NCBI GenBank assembly: GCA_046349975.1
Contig: JAXMBH010000024.1
Location: 16,788-80,787, forward strand
Reading direction: 5' to 3'
From: JABDGM01 sp046349975
Lineage (GTDB): Bacteria > Planctomycetota > Planctomycetia > Pirellulales > Lacipirellulaceae
Length of the DNA stretch: 64,000 nt
Positions 8,561 to 16,032 of this stretch are shown here, one piece after another. Position 1 is the first letter of the stretch, and the number at the start of each line of letters is the position of its first letter. Both the position numbers and the translations under genes were made by a program. The notes under the pieces were generated by a model. That model saw only the letters and a list, made by a program, of their open reading frames with translations. It did no database searches and was not told the DNA's origin.

Positions 8561-9787
8561 ATGAGCAGGATGAACCGGCTGGGCGTTGGCTTATTAGCGC
8601 TGGGAATGGTGTTCGCCGCGTGGCACGTGCCGACGGTGTCGGCCCAGAAATCCGGCGGCGGCTCGCAGTCGAACAAGAAGGACAAAGATAAGGACAAGGA
8701 CGACGACCAGGACCGCAACAAGGGCGATCGCAAAGACCGCGGCAATAAAAGCGACAATCAGGGCAACAACCAGAACAGCGGCCAAAGCAACAATAGTGGC
8801 CAGGGGAATCCGTCGAACAACCCGAACAACAAGCAGAACAATTCCAACGACGTAGGGAAGAACCCGGGAAATCCGCCCGGGCAGGGATTCGGCTCCAACC
8901 CCGGCAGCAATTCGTCGAACGCCGGCAATCCCAACAAGGGCGGCAACAACCCCCAAGCCGAGCAGATCAAGCAGTTCCAGCAACTAATGCAACAGCGCCG
9001 CGGCAACAACCGCGATGACGACAATGCCGATCGTGACCGCGATAAAAATCGCGATCGTGACATGGACCGTGATCGTGACCGGGATCGCGGCCCGAACTTC
9101 GGCCCTGGCGACAGCAACCGCTTCATCGGCCCCGGCCAACCGAACTTCATCAATAAGTTGCCGAACGGAACCTTCAGACTCCCCAACCCACCCGCCGAGT
9201 CGCCCGCCAACAAGAAGCTCGGCTATTGGCAAGGCGACAAGTGGCAAGGCACGCAGAAGGCCGATACCTGGGTGCAGGTCTTCGGCGGCCGCGACAAGCC
9301 GTTCAGCCCACAGTGGTACAAAGAACACCCGCAAGCTTGGAAGTACGACAACAACCGCTGGAACGTGTGGGTCACCGCCAGTGTACCGGGCGTTTATTCC
9401 TGGCTGAATTGGGGACCCGCGCCGCGCGAGTATTCGGTCGGTTTCGGGCCCGAACGCTTCGACCCCAACCGCTTCGGCGACTGGTACCCGCTCGGCGTAT
9501 TCTCCATGCAAAGCGGCCCCGATGATGTCGGCACCCGCGTGGTGCAGCTCGCGCTGGATCGCCGCGGCAACGTCACTGGCAATTACTACGACATGATCAC
9601 GAATGTGAACCACAACATCTCGGGCGGCGTCGATCGCGATTCTCAGCGCGTCATGTGGTGGCTCGATCGCAATCCGTCAATCCAATTCCACGCCCGCATC
9701 TATCGCCTACTGCAGCCGTACGGCTCGATCTACGTCGAGCTCCCCGGCGGCGACCAACGCTGGCAATTCGTGCGGTTAGAGAATTAA
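8561..9787 (+). CDS. Secreted low-complexity surface protein (mu-protocadherin-like)
   Basis: 408 residues from ATG 8561; the longer frame from 8381 is repeat DNA. Residues 1-29 are a signal peptide (LGVGLLALGMVFAAWHVPTVSA). Then follow a charged Lys/Asp tract (KKDKDKDKDDD), a long Asn/Gly/Ser-rich region (about 60-150) and an Arg/Asp repeat (DRDRDKNRDRDMDRDRDRDR). The C-terminal half (about 220-408) is ordered and Trp-rich: WYKEHPQAW, WNVWVTASVPGVYSWLNWG, WYPLGVFSM and a final beta-rich region ending WQFVRLEN. This architecture is typical of planctomycete proteins annotated as mu-protocadherin-like cell-surface proteins. Role unknown; a structural or adhesive surface role is inferred. Confidence 0.8.
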   Translation: MSRMNRLGVGLLALGMVFAAWHVPTVSAQKSGGGSQSNKKDKDKDKDDDQDRNKGDRKDRGNKSDNQGNNQNSGQSNNSGQGNPSNNPNNKQNNSNDVGKNPGNPPGQGFGSNPGSNSSNAGNPNKGGNNPQAEQIKQFQQLMQQRRGNNRDDDNADRDRDKNRDRDMDRDRDRDRGPNFGPGDSNRFIGPGQPNFINKLPNGTFRLPNPPAESPANKKLGYWQGDKWQGTQKADTWVQVFGGRDKPFSPQWYKEHPQAWKYDNNRWNVWVTASVPGVYSWLNWGPAPREYSVGFGPERFDPNRFGDWYPLGVFSMQSGPDDVGTRVVQLALDRRGNVTGNYYDMITNVNHNISGGVDRDSQRVMWWLDRNPSIQFHARIYRLLQPYGSIYVELPGGDQRWQFVRLEN

Positions 9788-9807
9788 GGCAAGATTGGAT
9801 AGTACAT

Positions 9808-10050
9808 GGGGTGCCTGGGGTCGAGCCGAAGGCGAGCCCCCAGTGCGCCAGAGTGAACTCGAGGGTGGCTGGGGCAGAGGCTTTGCGATGCCCCAGATGC
9901 ATGGCAGTTGGAAATCGAACACTCTGCCTCAGGCTGCGCGATGACTGGGGGCATCGGGGGTGGCTGGGGTCGAGCCGAAGGCGAGCCCCCAGTGCGCCAC
10001 GTCAACCGTAGCGTCACTGAGGCTCGCTGCGCTCGACCCCAGCCACCCCC
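9808..10050. repeat. GGGGTCGAGC / GGGGCAGAG composite
   Basis: About 243 bp holding two GGGGTCGAGC arms, one GGGGCAGAG unit with the same GGCAGTTGGAAATCGAACAC filler as at 8131-8450, and a closing right arm. It ends two bases before the stop codon of mtnA, so it sits between convergent genes. Confidence 0.85.
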
Positions 10051-10051
10051 A

Positions 10052-11230
10052 TTACAACGCCACGACCGTGCGCACATTCTCTGCGTTCACCGGTTGCACG
10101 ACTCCCCGATCGGTAATGATCGCCGCAATCAATTCCGCCGGCGTCACATCAAACGCCGGATTATAAACGCGAGCACCCAGCGGCGCCGTCTGCCGTCCGA
10201 ACCCGTTGGTCACTTCTTCGCTCTCGCGCTGCTCGATCGGGATTTCGGCCCCCGTCGCAATCGTGAGATCAAACGTCGTCGTCGGCGCGGCCACGTAGAA
10301 CGGAATGCCGTGCGCCCGCGCGAGCGTCGCCACGCTGTACGTGCCGATCTTGTTCGCCGTGTCGCCATTGGCCGCGATTCGATCGGCCCCGGTAATCACC
10401 GCCTGAATGCGCCCTTCGCGCATAACCTGCGCCGCGACCGAGTCGCCGATCAGCGTCGCCTCGATACCACGCTGCATAAGCTCCCACATCGTAAGCCGCG
10501 CGCCTTGCAGCAGCGGGCGCGTTTCATCAGCAAACACCCGCGGCTGCTTGCCCCGGCGAGCGATCTCAAATACGACGCCAAGTGCCGTACCGTCGCCGCT
10601 GCCTGAAACGAGCGCCCCCGCATTGCAGTGCGTAAGAATCCCCACGCCGGCCGGCAGCATGTCGAGCAAGTCCGCGCCATGCTTCGCCATCGCCGCGCAC
10701 TTCTCGCGATCTTCCACATCAATCGCCCGCGCCTCCGCGAGCAGCCGCTCGCGAATTTCCCTCCCTTGTAGGGAGGGGTCAGCGCATAGTTCGCCTCTGG
10801 GTGCCTGGGGTCGAGCCGAAGGCGAGCCGCCAGTCGCGGGCGCGGGTGCCTGGGGTCGAGCCGCAGGCGAGCCCCCAGTCGCGGGCCCTGAGGACTCGCG
10901 ACACTCGACCCCAGCCACCCCATGGCCCGCGCGCCGCATCCGCTCCAGAGCCCAAAACAAATTCACCGCAGTGGGCCGACTCGTCGCGAGGTAATCGCAC
11001 ACCTCATCAACCGACCGGCCTTCGTTCACGCCGACGCAAACACCGTACGCCGCCGCCACACCAATCGCCGGCGCCCCGCGCACCGCCAGCCGCTTGATCG
11101 CCTGCCACACGTCTTCCGCAGTGCGGCATTCGAGATAGACCGTCTCCATCGGCAGCCGGGTTTGATCGAGCAACCGCAAGTGGCCGTCGATACCACCAAT
11201 CCATTCGAGCGTCTGAAATTGTGAATGCAT
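10052..11230 (-). CDS. mtnA: Methylthioribose-1-phosphate isomerase with in-frame repeat insertion
   Basis: Isomerises 5-methylthioribose 1-phosphate to the ribulose form in methionine salvage (or a related sugar phosphate in IF2B-like enzymes). 392 residues from ATG 11230 (MHSQFQTLEWIGG); the earlier ATG lies in a repeat. Key motifs: RGAPAIGVAAAYG (about 51-63), the catalytic Cys in LTHCNAGAL, and GADRIAANGDTANKIGT with the catalytic Asp. The family is usually about 345-350 residues. The excess is a block at about residues 103-157 (GPATGGSPAARPQAP repeated, then GELCADPSLQGR) encoded by GGGGTCGAGC repeats and a GGGAGGG hairpin. It falls between the helix ending ERMRR and EIRERLLAEAR and keeps the frame, so the enzyme may still fold. 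Confidence 0.9.
   Translation of the reverse strand: MHSQFQTLEWIGGIDGHLRLLDQTRLPMETVYLECRTAEDVWQAIKRLAVRGAPAIGVAAAYGVCVGVNEGRSVDEVCDYLATSRPTAVNLFWALERMRRAGHGVAGVECRESSGPATGGSPAARPQAPAPATGGSPSARPQAPRGELCADPSLQGREIRERLLAEARAIDVEDREKCAAMAKHGADLLDMLPAGVGILTHCNAGALVSGSGDGTALGVVFEIARRGKQPRVFADETRPLLQGARLTMWELMQRGIEATLIGDSVAAQVMREGRIQAVITGADRIAANGDTANKIGTYSVATLARAHGIPFYVAAPTTTFDLTIATGAEIPIEQRESEEVTNGFGRQTAPLGARVYNPAFDVTPAELIAAIITDRGVVQPVNAENVRTVVAL
10760..10922. repeat. Repeat block inside mtnA
   Basis: Two GGGGTCGAGC arms in tandem (10801-10840 and 10844-10880), a right arm ending GACCCCAGCCACCCC (to 10921) and a separate small hairpin CCCTCCC-TTGTA-GGGAGGG at 10760-10778. The elements match those found between genes elsewhere in the window. 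The whole block is open in the mtnA frame. Confidence 0.85.
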
Positions 11231-11234
11231 TTTT

Positions 11235-11363
11235 AGTCCGCAGATGACGCAGATGAACGCAGATAAAAACCACAATCAAGCAAGCATGTAGCCGGAATCA
11301 GCTCCGCCATTTCAAACGACGCCATCAAACATCATCTGCGAACATCTGCGTCATCTGCGGACT
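11235..11363. repeat. MITE-like TCCGCAGATGACGCAGAT element, left of GxxExxY gene
   Basis: A 129 bp element with imperfect terminal inverted repeats: it opens AGTCCGCAGATGACGCAGAT and closes ATCTGCGTCATCTGCGGACT. Its core (GTAGCCGGAATC, then TTCAAACGACGCCATCAAAC) is shared with the copy at 11780-11922, so the two are direct repeats around the gene between them. Confidence 0.85.
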
Positions 11364-11763
11364 CATTGCCTTTTGTTTGGGTCAGCACCACACGTTTGTA
11401 CTCTAATCTCGGCGCGCCAAAGTTGACCAACAAGCCGCGCTCAAAACGTGTCGCCTTCAAATAGTGAATCGTTTGAGCATGATGCTTCGGGATCAAGTCG
11501 CTGAGTGCTTTGAGTTCCACGATGATCGAGTCGTAACAGACAAAATCGGCCTCGTAACGCGTCGGAAGCTGATGTCCGCGGTACCAAATAACAAGCGGCT
11601 GCTCGCGAATGAACGCAATCTTGCGATGACTGAATTCGATCGCCAACGCCTCTTGGTAAACCGCCTCTAAGAACCCGGGCCCCAGCTCGTTATGCACCGC
11701 CATGCACGCGCCGATGATGGCATACGTCTGCGGATCACTCTCAATATTCTCTTCACTGCTCAT
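11332..11763 (-). CDS. GxxExxY protein (PD-(D/E)XK-like superfamily)
   Basis: A 143-residue protein from ATG 11763 (MSSEENIESD). The signature is seen in HNELGPGFLEAVYQEALAIE (G-F-L-E-A-V-Y). A nuclease-like core follows: EADFVCYDSIIVELKAL has the D...ExK spacing of the PD-(D/E)XK fold. Members are small, scattered and of unknown role. The C-terminal residues SADDADVRR are encoded by the terminal repeat of the element at 11235-11363, so the gene runs into the repeat to find its stop. The gene is framed by two near-identical repeat elements, which suggests that it moved with them. Confidence 0.85.
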   Translation of the reverse strand: MSSEENIESDPQTYAIIGACMAVHNELGPGFLEAVYQEALAIEFSHRKIAFIREQPLVIWYRGHQLPTRYEADFVCYDSIIVELKALSDLIPKHHAQTIHYLKATRFERGLLVNFGAPRLEYKRVVLTQTKGNESADDADVRR

Positions 11764-11779
11764 GGCATGAACCGGATTA

Positions 11780-11922
11780 AGTCCGCAGATGACGCAGATG
11801 AACGCAGATGAAAACAAAATCGAGCAATTCGCTTTCGATACAGCATGTAGCCGGAATCGACTCTGCCGTTTCAAACGACGCCATCAAACATCATCTGCGT
11901 AAATCTGCGTCATCTGCGGACT
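11780..11922. repeat. MITE-like TCCGCAGATGACGCAGAT element, right of GxxExxY gene
   Basis: A 143 bp partner of the element at 11235-11363, same orientation, with the same terminal sequences and the same core (GTAGCCGGAATC, TTCAAACGACGCCATCAAAC). It covers the promoter region of the GxxExxY gene. Confidence 0.85.
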
Positions 11923-11951
11923 AAAATCTTGCTTCCCAAAACACCACCAAC

Positions 11952-13064
11952 TTACGCCACCTTATACCGCGGCGAATACGCATATCCGAACGTTTCCGCC
12001 ACCGGCTTGTTCGTCACTTCCCCCGCCGCGAGATTGATCGCGCGGGCGACAGGGCGTAGATCGCGAGCCGCCGCTTCCACGCCGCGTTGGGCAATCTCAA
12101 TCACCCACGGCAGCGTCACGTTGCACAGCGCGAACGTGCTCGTGCGGCCAACGGCCCCCGGCATGTTCGTCACGCAGTAGTGCAAAATCTCGTCGACCAT
12201 GTACGTCGGGCTGCTGTGCGACGTGGGCTTGCTCGTGGCAATGCAGCCGCCCTGGTCGATCGCCACGTCGATGATCACGCTGCCCGGCTTCATCCGGCCG
12301 AGGTCCTCGCGGCTCACCAGCATCGGCGCTTTCGCGCCCGGGATGAGCACGGCCCCAATCACCAAGTCGGCCCGCGACAGCTGCTCGCGAATCGTGTGGC
12401 GATCGCTGAACAAGCAGTCGACGTTCGGCGGCATTACGTCATCAAGGTAGCGCAGCCGTTCCATGTTGATGTCGAGGATCGCGACATCGGCCCGGAAGCC
12501 GGCGGCGATCTTGGCCGCATTCGCTCCCACCACGCCGCCGCCGAGAATCGTAATGTGCGCCGGCGCCACGCCCGGCACGCCGGCGAGCAAAATACCGCGG
12601 CCCATCTGCGGCCGTTCGAGGTACTTCGCGCCTTCCTGAATGCTCATCCGCCCGGCAACCTCGCTCATCGGCGTCAAGAGCGGCAGCCGGCCGTTGTCGT
12701 CGGCCAGCGTTTCATAGGCCACGCAGGTCGAACCGGTCGCGAGCAGGCCGTCGGTCAACTCACGGTCTGCCGCGAGGTGGAAGTACGTGAACACGACCTG
12801 GCCTTGGCGGATCTTCTTGATCTCGACCGGCATCGGCTCCTTCACCTTCACGATGAGATCGGCCCGCGCGAAGATGTCGTCGGGGCTTTCAATTAGCTCG
12901 GCGCCGGCCTGCTGGTACTCCAGATCGGGCAGGCCCGAACCGGTGCCCGCACCAGCCTCGATCAGCACCTTGTGGCCACGGCGCGTGAGTTCCTCAACAC
13001 CCACCGGCAACATGGCCACGCGATATTCGTCCTGCTTGATCTCCTTCGGCACACCCACGATCAT
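11952..13064 (-). CDS. ald: Alanine dehydrogenase
   Basis: NAD-dependent interconversion of L-alanine and pyruvate plus ammonia; cytoplasmic. 370 residues, the family's usual length. Catalytic K75 (KVKEP) and H96 (TYFHLAAD) sit at the classical positions. The nucleotide-binding loop is ILGGGVVGANAAK (about 173-185), and IIDVAIDQGGC carries the conserved Asp. The start ATG (MIVGVPKEIK) is unambiguous. It is a single gene, separated from the GxxExxY element by 29 bp and followed upstream by a GC-rich repeat region. Confidence 0.95.
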   Translation of the reverse strand: MIVGVPKEIKQDEYRVAMLPVGVEELTRRGHKVLIEAGAGTGSGLPDLEYQQAGAELIESPDDIFARADLIVKVKEPMPVEIKKIRQGQVVFTYFHLAADRELTDGLLATGSTCVAYETLADDNGRLPLLTPMSEVAGRMSIQEGAKYLERPQMGRGILLAGVPGVAPAHITILGGGVVGANAAKIAAGFRADVAILDINMERLRYLDDVMPPNVDCLFSDRHTIREQLSRADLVIGAVLIPGAKAPMLVSREDLGRMKPGSVIIDVAIDQGGCIATSKPTSHSSPTYMVDEILHYCVTNMPGAVGRTSTFALCNVTLPWVIEIAQRGVEAAARDLRPVARAINLAAGEVTNKPVAETFGYAYSPRYKVA

Positions 13065-13388
13065 GATGTTGTTCCTTGTTGACGCCCGAATGTTGGCGGC
13101 GCCGCATTCGGCAAGACTGGCAGCCCCCGGCTCTGCCGGGGGTTAACGCACCGGCTAACGTTGCCATTGGATAGCTAATACCAACCCCAAAAAATCAAAA
13201 TCACATTTCCGGTCCCTCCCCTTCGACGGGGAGGGCAAGGGAGGGGTGACGGCCTGTGCAAGTGCAGCCCCCTCCCCAACCCTCCCCGCCAAGGGGGAGG
13301 GAGCCGGACGGTTTTTCGCTGCACTCCGACGCCCGACATTACTCAACGATTACATACAGCGCGCGCTTCGGCGCTCACTTCCGCCTCA
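13065..13388. repeat. Intergenic region with GGGAGGG-type hairpins
   Basis: A 324 bp gap. 13214-13307 holds CCTCCCC/GGGGAGG arms in both orientations (CCCTCCCCTTCGACGGGGAG, then GGGAGGGG, CCCTCCCCAACCCTCCCC and CAAGGGGGAGGGAG), forming a large GC-rich hairpin. Related short hairpins lie at 14362-14396, 30202-30255 and 33440-33481. A CCCCGGCTCTGCCGGGG hairpin sits at 13125-13141. Confidence 0.65.
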
Positions 13389-13619
13389 ATGAACCCACAC
13401 TATATGGGAAATTCCCCCACTAAAAAATGGCGACCGCTCGCGCTCTTGGCGGTCGCGCTCGTCGCCTGGGCGGCCCTGTTCGCCGCCGGAGCCTATTTCG
13501 AAATCGGCGTCGATGCCCCACGCCACGACATCCGCAAGCCACTCATCATCCTCGGCTGCATGCTGGGCTTTCTCACGTTCTGGGGACTGGCGCTGTGGTG
13601 GCGATCTCGCCGAACGTAG
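13389..13619 (+). CDS. Small membrane protein, unknown
   Basis: 76 residues with two predicted membrane helices (about 14-36, LALLAVALVAWAALFAAGAYF; about 51-70, LIILGCMLGFLTFWGLALWW) and a basic C-terminal tail (RSRRT). The spacing and tail suggest a hairpin protein of the cytoplasmic membrane. No family recognised. ATG 13389 is used; a second in-frame ATG at 13404 is possible. Confidence 0.55.
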   Translation: MNPHYMGNSPTKKWRPLALLAVALVAWAALFAAGAYFEIGVDAPRHDIRKPLIILGCMLGFLTFWGLALWWRSRRT

Positions 13620-13646
13620 CGGGAGGATGTCCACGCGATTTCAAGC

Positions 13647-13856
13647 CTAAGCTTCAACCGCCTCGAACCCGACGTCCAAAGGACTATCGGCCGAGCTGAA
13701 GTTCAGCTTCTCGAAGCCGATGACACGACCAGTCATATCTTTCATCAAAATGACTTCGTCGCCGGTTTCTTCGCAAACATGCTCGCGCTGCGGATCGTCG
13801 AACCAGACGGTCAACGTGTTGCCTTGGCGGTCGTAGAAGACTTTTACTCGGGCCAT
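13647..13856 (-). CDS. DUF2283 protein
   Basis: 69 residues from ATG 13856 (MARVKVFYDRQGNTLTVWF). The pattern of two short beta-hairpins followed by GDEVILMKDMTGRVIGFEKLNF matches DUF2283, a family often found next to small RelE- or DUF4258-like proteins. It overlaps the end of the upstream 108-residue gene by 13 bp, so the two form a unit. An antitoxin-like partner role is inferred from context only; there is no obvious DNA-binding motif. The encoded tail SPLDVGFEAVEA is acidic. Confidence 0.75.
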   Translation of the reverse strand: MARVKVFYDRQGNTLTVWFDDPQREHVCEETGDEVILMKDMTGRVIGFEKLNFSSADSPLDVGFEAVEA

Positions 13857-14170
13857 ATTCGCTCGCCTTCTTTGATGGCGTCCGTTGGGTATGCGGTTAT
13901 CAGAAATCCATTGCGATCGAGTCGCCGGCAGACGGCGCAGACCCAACGCCTCTCGCGTTCCGCTTTATAGAATAATAGCACCCCATCATCGGTTCGGCTG
14001 CGGCGTACTTCGTCGGGAGTCGCGAGAGCGAGTTCGACGTCGCGCACCCGTCCCGCCATCGTCGGGTGTTTGATCTTCGTAATGAGCTCCCAATAGGCCC
14101 GCGTCACACGGACGCGAAATCCCAGTGGCGTGTCCGCAACAAACAGCAATTCGCCCGCCGATTCATCCAT
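13844..14170 (-). CDS. Putative RelE/PBECR-like small nuclease, partner of DUF2283
   Basis: 108 residues. Visible pattern: WELITKIKHPTMAGRVRDVE, LATPDEVRRSRTD, LLFYKAERERRWVCAVCRR and FLITAYPTDAIKEGERIW. A helix with a Lys-His-Pro, a 'plus-strand' Tyr-Lys, and a final ITAYPTD motif recall the phage-Barnase-EndoU-ColicinE5-RelE-like (PBECR) or DUF4258 groups. It lies directly upstream of the DUF2283 gene with a 13 bp overlap. A toxin-antitoxin pair is plausible, but toxicity cannot be read from sequence and the order (larger, nuclease-like gene first) is not diagnostic. Confidence 0.6.
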   Translation of the reverse strand: MDESAGELLFVADTPLGFRVRVTRAYWELITKIKHPTMAGRVRDVELALATPDEVRRSRTDDGVLLFYKAERERRWVCAVCRRLDRNGFLITAYPTDAIKEGERIWPE

Positions 14171-14361
14171 TTTTCAACGCCGCTTCGGTTCAAAATGGTA
14201 CCGGCATTTCCGGCCTGAAACCAAACAGTACGGTCGGACAAGGGTTTTTGCGAGACCTCCAAAAACCCTGAAATTCTCGCCCTTGTGGCCCACTTTCGGC
14301 TGGGGTAAACTGTTGGATTCTCGCAATTTCGAGTAATTGTTCTAAGCCGGGCACGAGGCAA

Positions 14362-14396
14362 CCTCACCCCGGCCCTCTCCCAAAGGGAGAGGGGGA
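14362..14396. repeat. CCCTCTCCC-GGGAGAGGG hairpin
   Basis: CACCCCGGCCCTCTCCC followed by AAA and GGGAGAGGGGG. It closely matches 33440-33481 upstream of purH. Both copies lie just ahead of the start codon of a highly expressed housekeeping gene (rplM here). Confidence 0.6.
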
Positions 14397-14414
14397 ATCG
14401 TGGAAGAACGAATC

Positions 14415-14849
14415 ATGAAAACTTACATGGCCAAGCCCGGCGAAGTCGAGCAAAAGTGGCACATCATCGATGCCACCGACCAGGTCGTCGGCCGCCTCGC
14501 CGGTCGCATCGCCGTGCTGCTCATGGGCAAGCATCGCCCGCAGTACACGCCGCACGTCGACACGGGCGATTATGTCGTCGTCATTAACGCCGAGAAGGTG
14601 AAGTTCACCGGCAAGAAATGGGAGCAAAAGACCTACGCCTGGTACACCGGCTACCCCGGCCAGCGAACGGTCGACGCCGCCACCCGCCTGGAGCGCAAGC
14701 CCGAGCTAATCCTCGAAGAAGCCGTCCGCCGCATGCTCCCGAAGAACAAGCTCGCGTTCAAGATGATCAAGAAGCTCAAGGTCTACAAAGGCGCTGAGCA
14801 CCCGCATCAGGCGCAGCAGCCACAAGAGTTGGAACTGGCGGCGAAGTAA
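14415..14849 (+). CDS. rplM: Large ribosomal subunit protein L13
   Basis: 144 residues from ATG 14415 (MKTYMAKPGEVEQKWHIIDA). Hallmarks: VVGRLAGRIAVLLMGKHRPQ, HVDTGDYVVVINAEKVKFTG, KTYAWYTGYPG and the C-terminal MLPKNKLAFKMIKKLKVYKG. It heads the universal rplM-rpsI pair, with 131 bp to rpsI instead of the usual few bases. That spacer contains a palindromic repeat. Confidence 0.97.
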   Translation: MKTYMAKPGEVEQKWHIIDATDQVVGRLAGRIAVLLMGKHRPQYTPHVDTGDYVVVINAEKVKFTGKKWEQKTYAWYTGYPGQRTVDAATRLERKPELILEEAVRRMLPKNKLAFKMIKKLKVYKGAEHPHQAQQPQELELAAK

Positions 14850-14872
14850 GTCAATTCACGCGAACAAACCAA

Positions 14873-14958
14873 TTGGTCATTGCAAATTTGTAATTTGTCA
14901 TTGGGCGATTTCAGAATTGGCCAAATTTGAAATGACAAATTACCAATGACAAATTTCC
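14873..14958. repeat. AT-rich palindromic repeat between rplM and rpsI
   Basis: ATTGGTCATTGCAAATTTG, AATTTGTCATTGG, then CAAATTTGAAATGACAAATT and ACCAATGACAAAT: an imperfect inverted repeat of AATGACAAATT-type words. It is much more AT-rich than its surroundings and lies within a presumed co-transcribed operon. Confidence 0.7.
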
Positions 14959-14980
14959 TCTAATTCAAAACAAATCAACC

Positions 14981-15385
14981 ATGGCTGCAGCAGAAAAAGT
15001 CATCGACGCACTCGGAACTGGCCGCCGCAAGACCTCGGTCGCCCGCGTGCGCATTCGTGCCGGCAGCGGCAAGCTCACCATCAACGACCGCGAGCTGGAA
15101 GACTTCTTCCATGTTGAACAGGATCGCAACGCAGTCGTCGCCCCGCTCGATCACGCCGGTGTCCGTGCGAGCGTCGACGTGCGGATCCTCGTCCACGGCG
15201 GCGGCACCACCGGCCAGGCCGGCGCCTGTATGCAAGGCATCGCCCGGGCGCTCATGAAGTACGACAGCGACCTGTCGGAAAAGCTCCGCGAGAAGAGCTT
15301 CCTCACCCGCGACGCCCGTATGAAAGAGCGCAAGAAGCCGGGTCTCCGCGGCGCTCGCCGTGGCACGCAGTTCTCGAAGCGCTAA
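14981..15385 (+). CDS. rpsI: Small ribosomal subunit protein S9
   Basis: 134 residues. GTGRRKTSVARVRIRAGSGK, then VHGGGTTGQAGACMQGIARAL and the invariant C terminus KKPGLRGARRGTQFSKR identify S9. It is second in the rplM-rpsI operon and is followed 35 bp later by a clear intrinsic terminator. Confidence 0.97.
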   Translation: MAAAEKVIDALGTGRRKTSVARVRIRAGSGKLTINDRELEDFFHVEQDRNAVVAPLDHAGVRASVDVRILVHGGGTTGQAGACMQGIARALMKYDSDLSEKLREKSFLTRDARMKERKKPGLRGARRGTQFSKR

Positions 15386-15420
15386 TCACGCGTTCGAGTG
15401 CGTTTCGAAAACAAAACAAA

Positions 15421-15454
15421 GCACCGAGTGGCGACATAGTCACTCGGTGCTTTT
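15421..15454 (+). terminator. Intrinsic terminator of rplM-rpsI
   Basis: A 10 bp perfect stem GCACCGAGTG / CACTCGGTGC with a 10 nt loop, followed by TTTTCGTTTC. It lies 35 bp after the rpsI stop codon. Confidence 0.9.
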
Positions 15455-15487
15455 CGTTTCTAAGTACGAATCGTGCGCACTTAACTC

Positions 15488-15758
15488 GCCCGATAGCCGG
15501 ACCGCCACGCGGTCCGGAGTCTGGAGGGCATGGCCCTCCGGCTACAGGCCAACTACTGCCACTTCCAAGAGCACGGGTGCCTGGGGCAGAGGCTCGGCGA
15601 TGCCCCAGTGTGCCCACAAGGCAATAAGCAATTAGTGGCGGCAAATTGAACGCACAGCTGCCGAACAATTCACCACAATGACACGACGGACACAACGAAA
15701 GAGATCGACCCGATAGAATTCGTTTGTATTCGTCCTGCTCGTCGTGTCGTCGTGGTAA
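15488..15758. repeat. Three unrelated palindromic elements between rpsI and the lipoprotein gene
   Basis: 15492-15547 is a TAGCCGGA / TCCGGCTA hairpin containing CCACGCGGTCC. 15576-15610 is a GGGGCAGAGGCTCGGCGATGCCCC unit. 15671-15758 is an element opening CACCACAATGACACGACGG and closing CGTCGTGTCGTCGTGGT, related to 28064-28204. The remaining 15759-16032 shows nothing recognisable. Confidence 0.7.
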
Positions 15759-16032
15759 GAAGCCATCTCGTCCATTTCTGCTGTGCGCTAGCCTACTGCC
15801 AACAAAAAAACAGCCGCCCTGGCGCTTCCGTGCACCGATGGCGGCTGTTGAGCGCGAATCCTTCCGCGCCGTCAAAATACAACGCGAAGGGTGGAAGGTC
15901 GAATTGCTTCGTCTTCCACCCTCCGCCTTCCCCCTTAACTCCAGGCTCGCCGGCGTCGCAAGGTGTGACGCCGCCCAGCCGCTTCACTCATAAATCACAT
16001 CACGCGATACGACTCAGACACGCACGCCTCGC

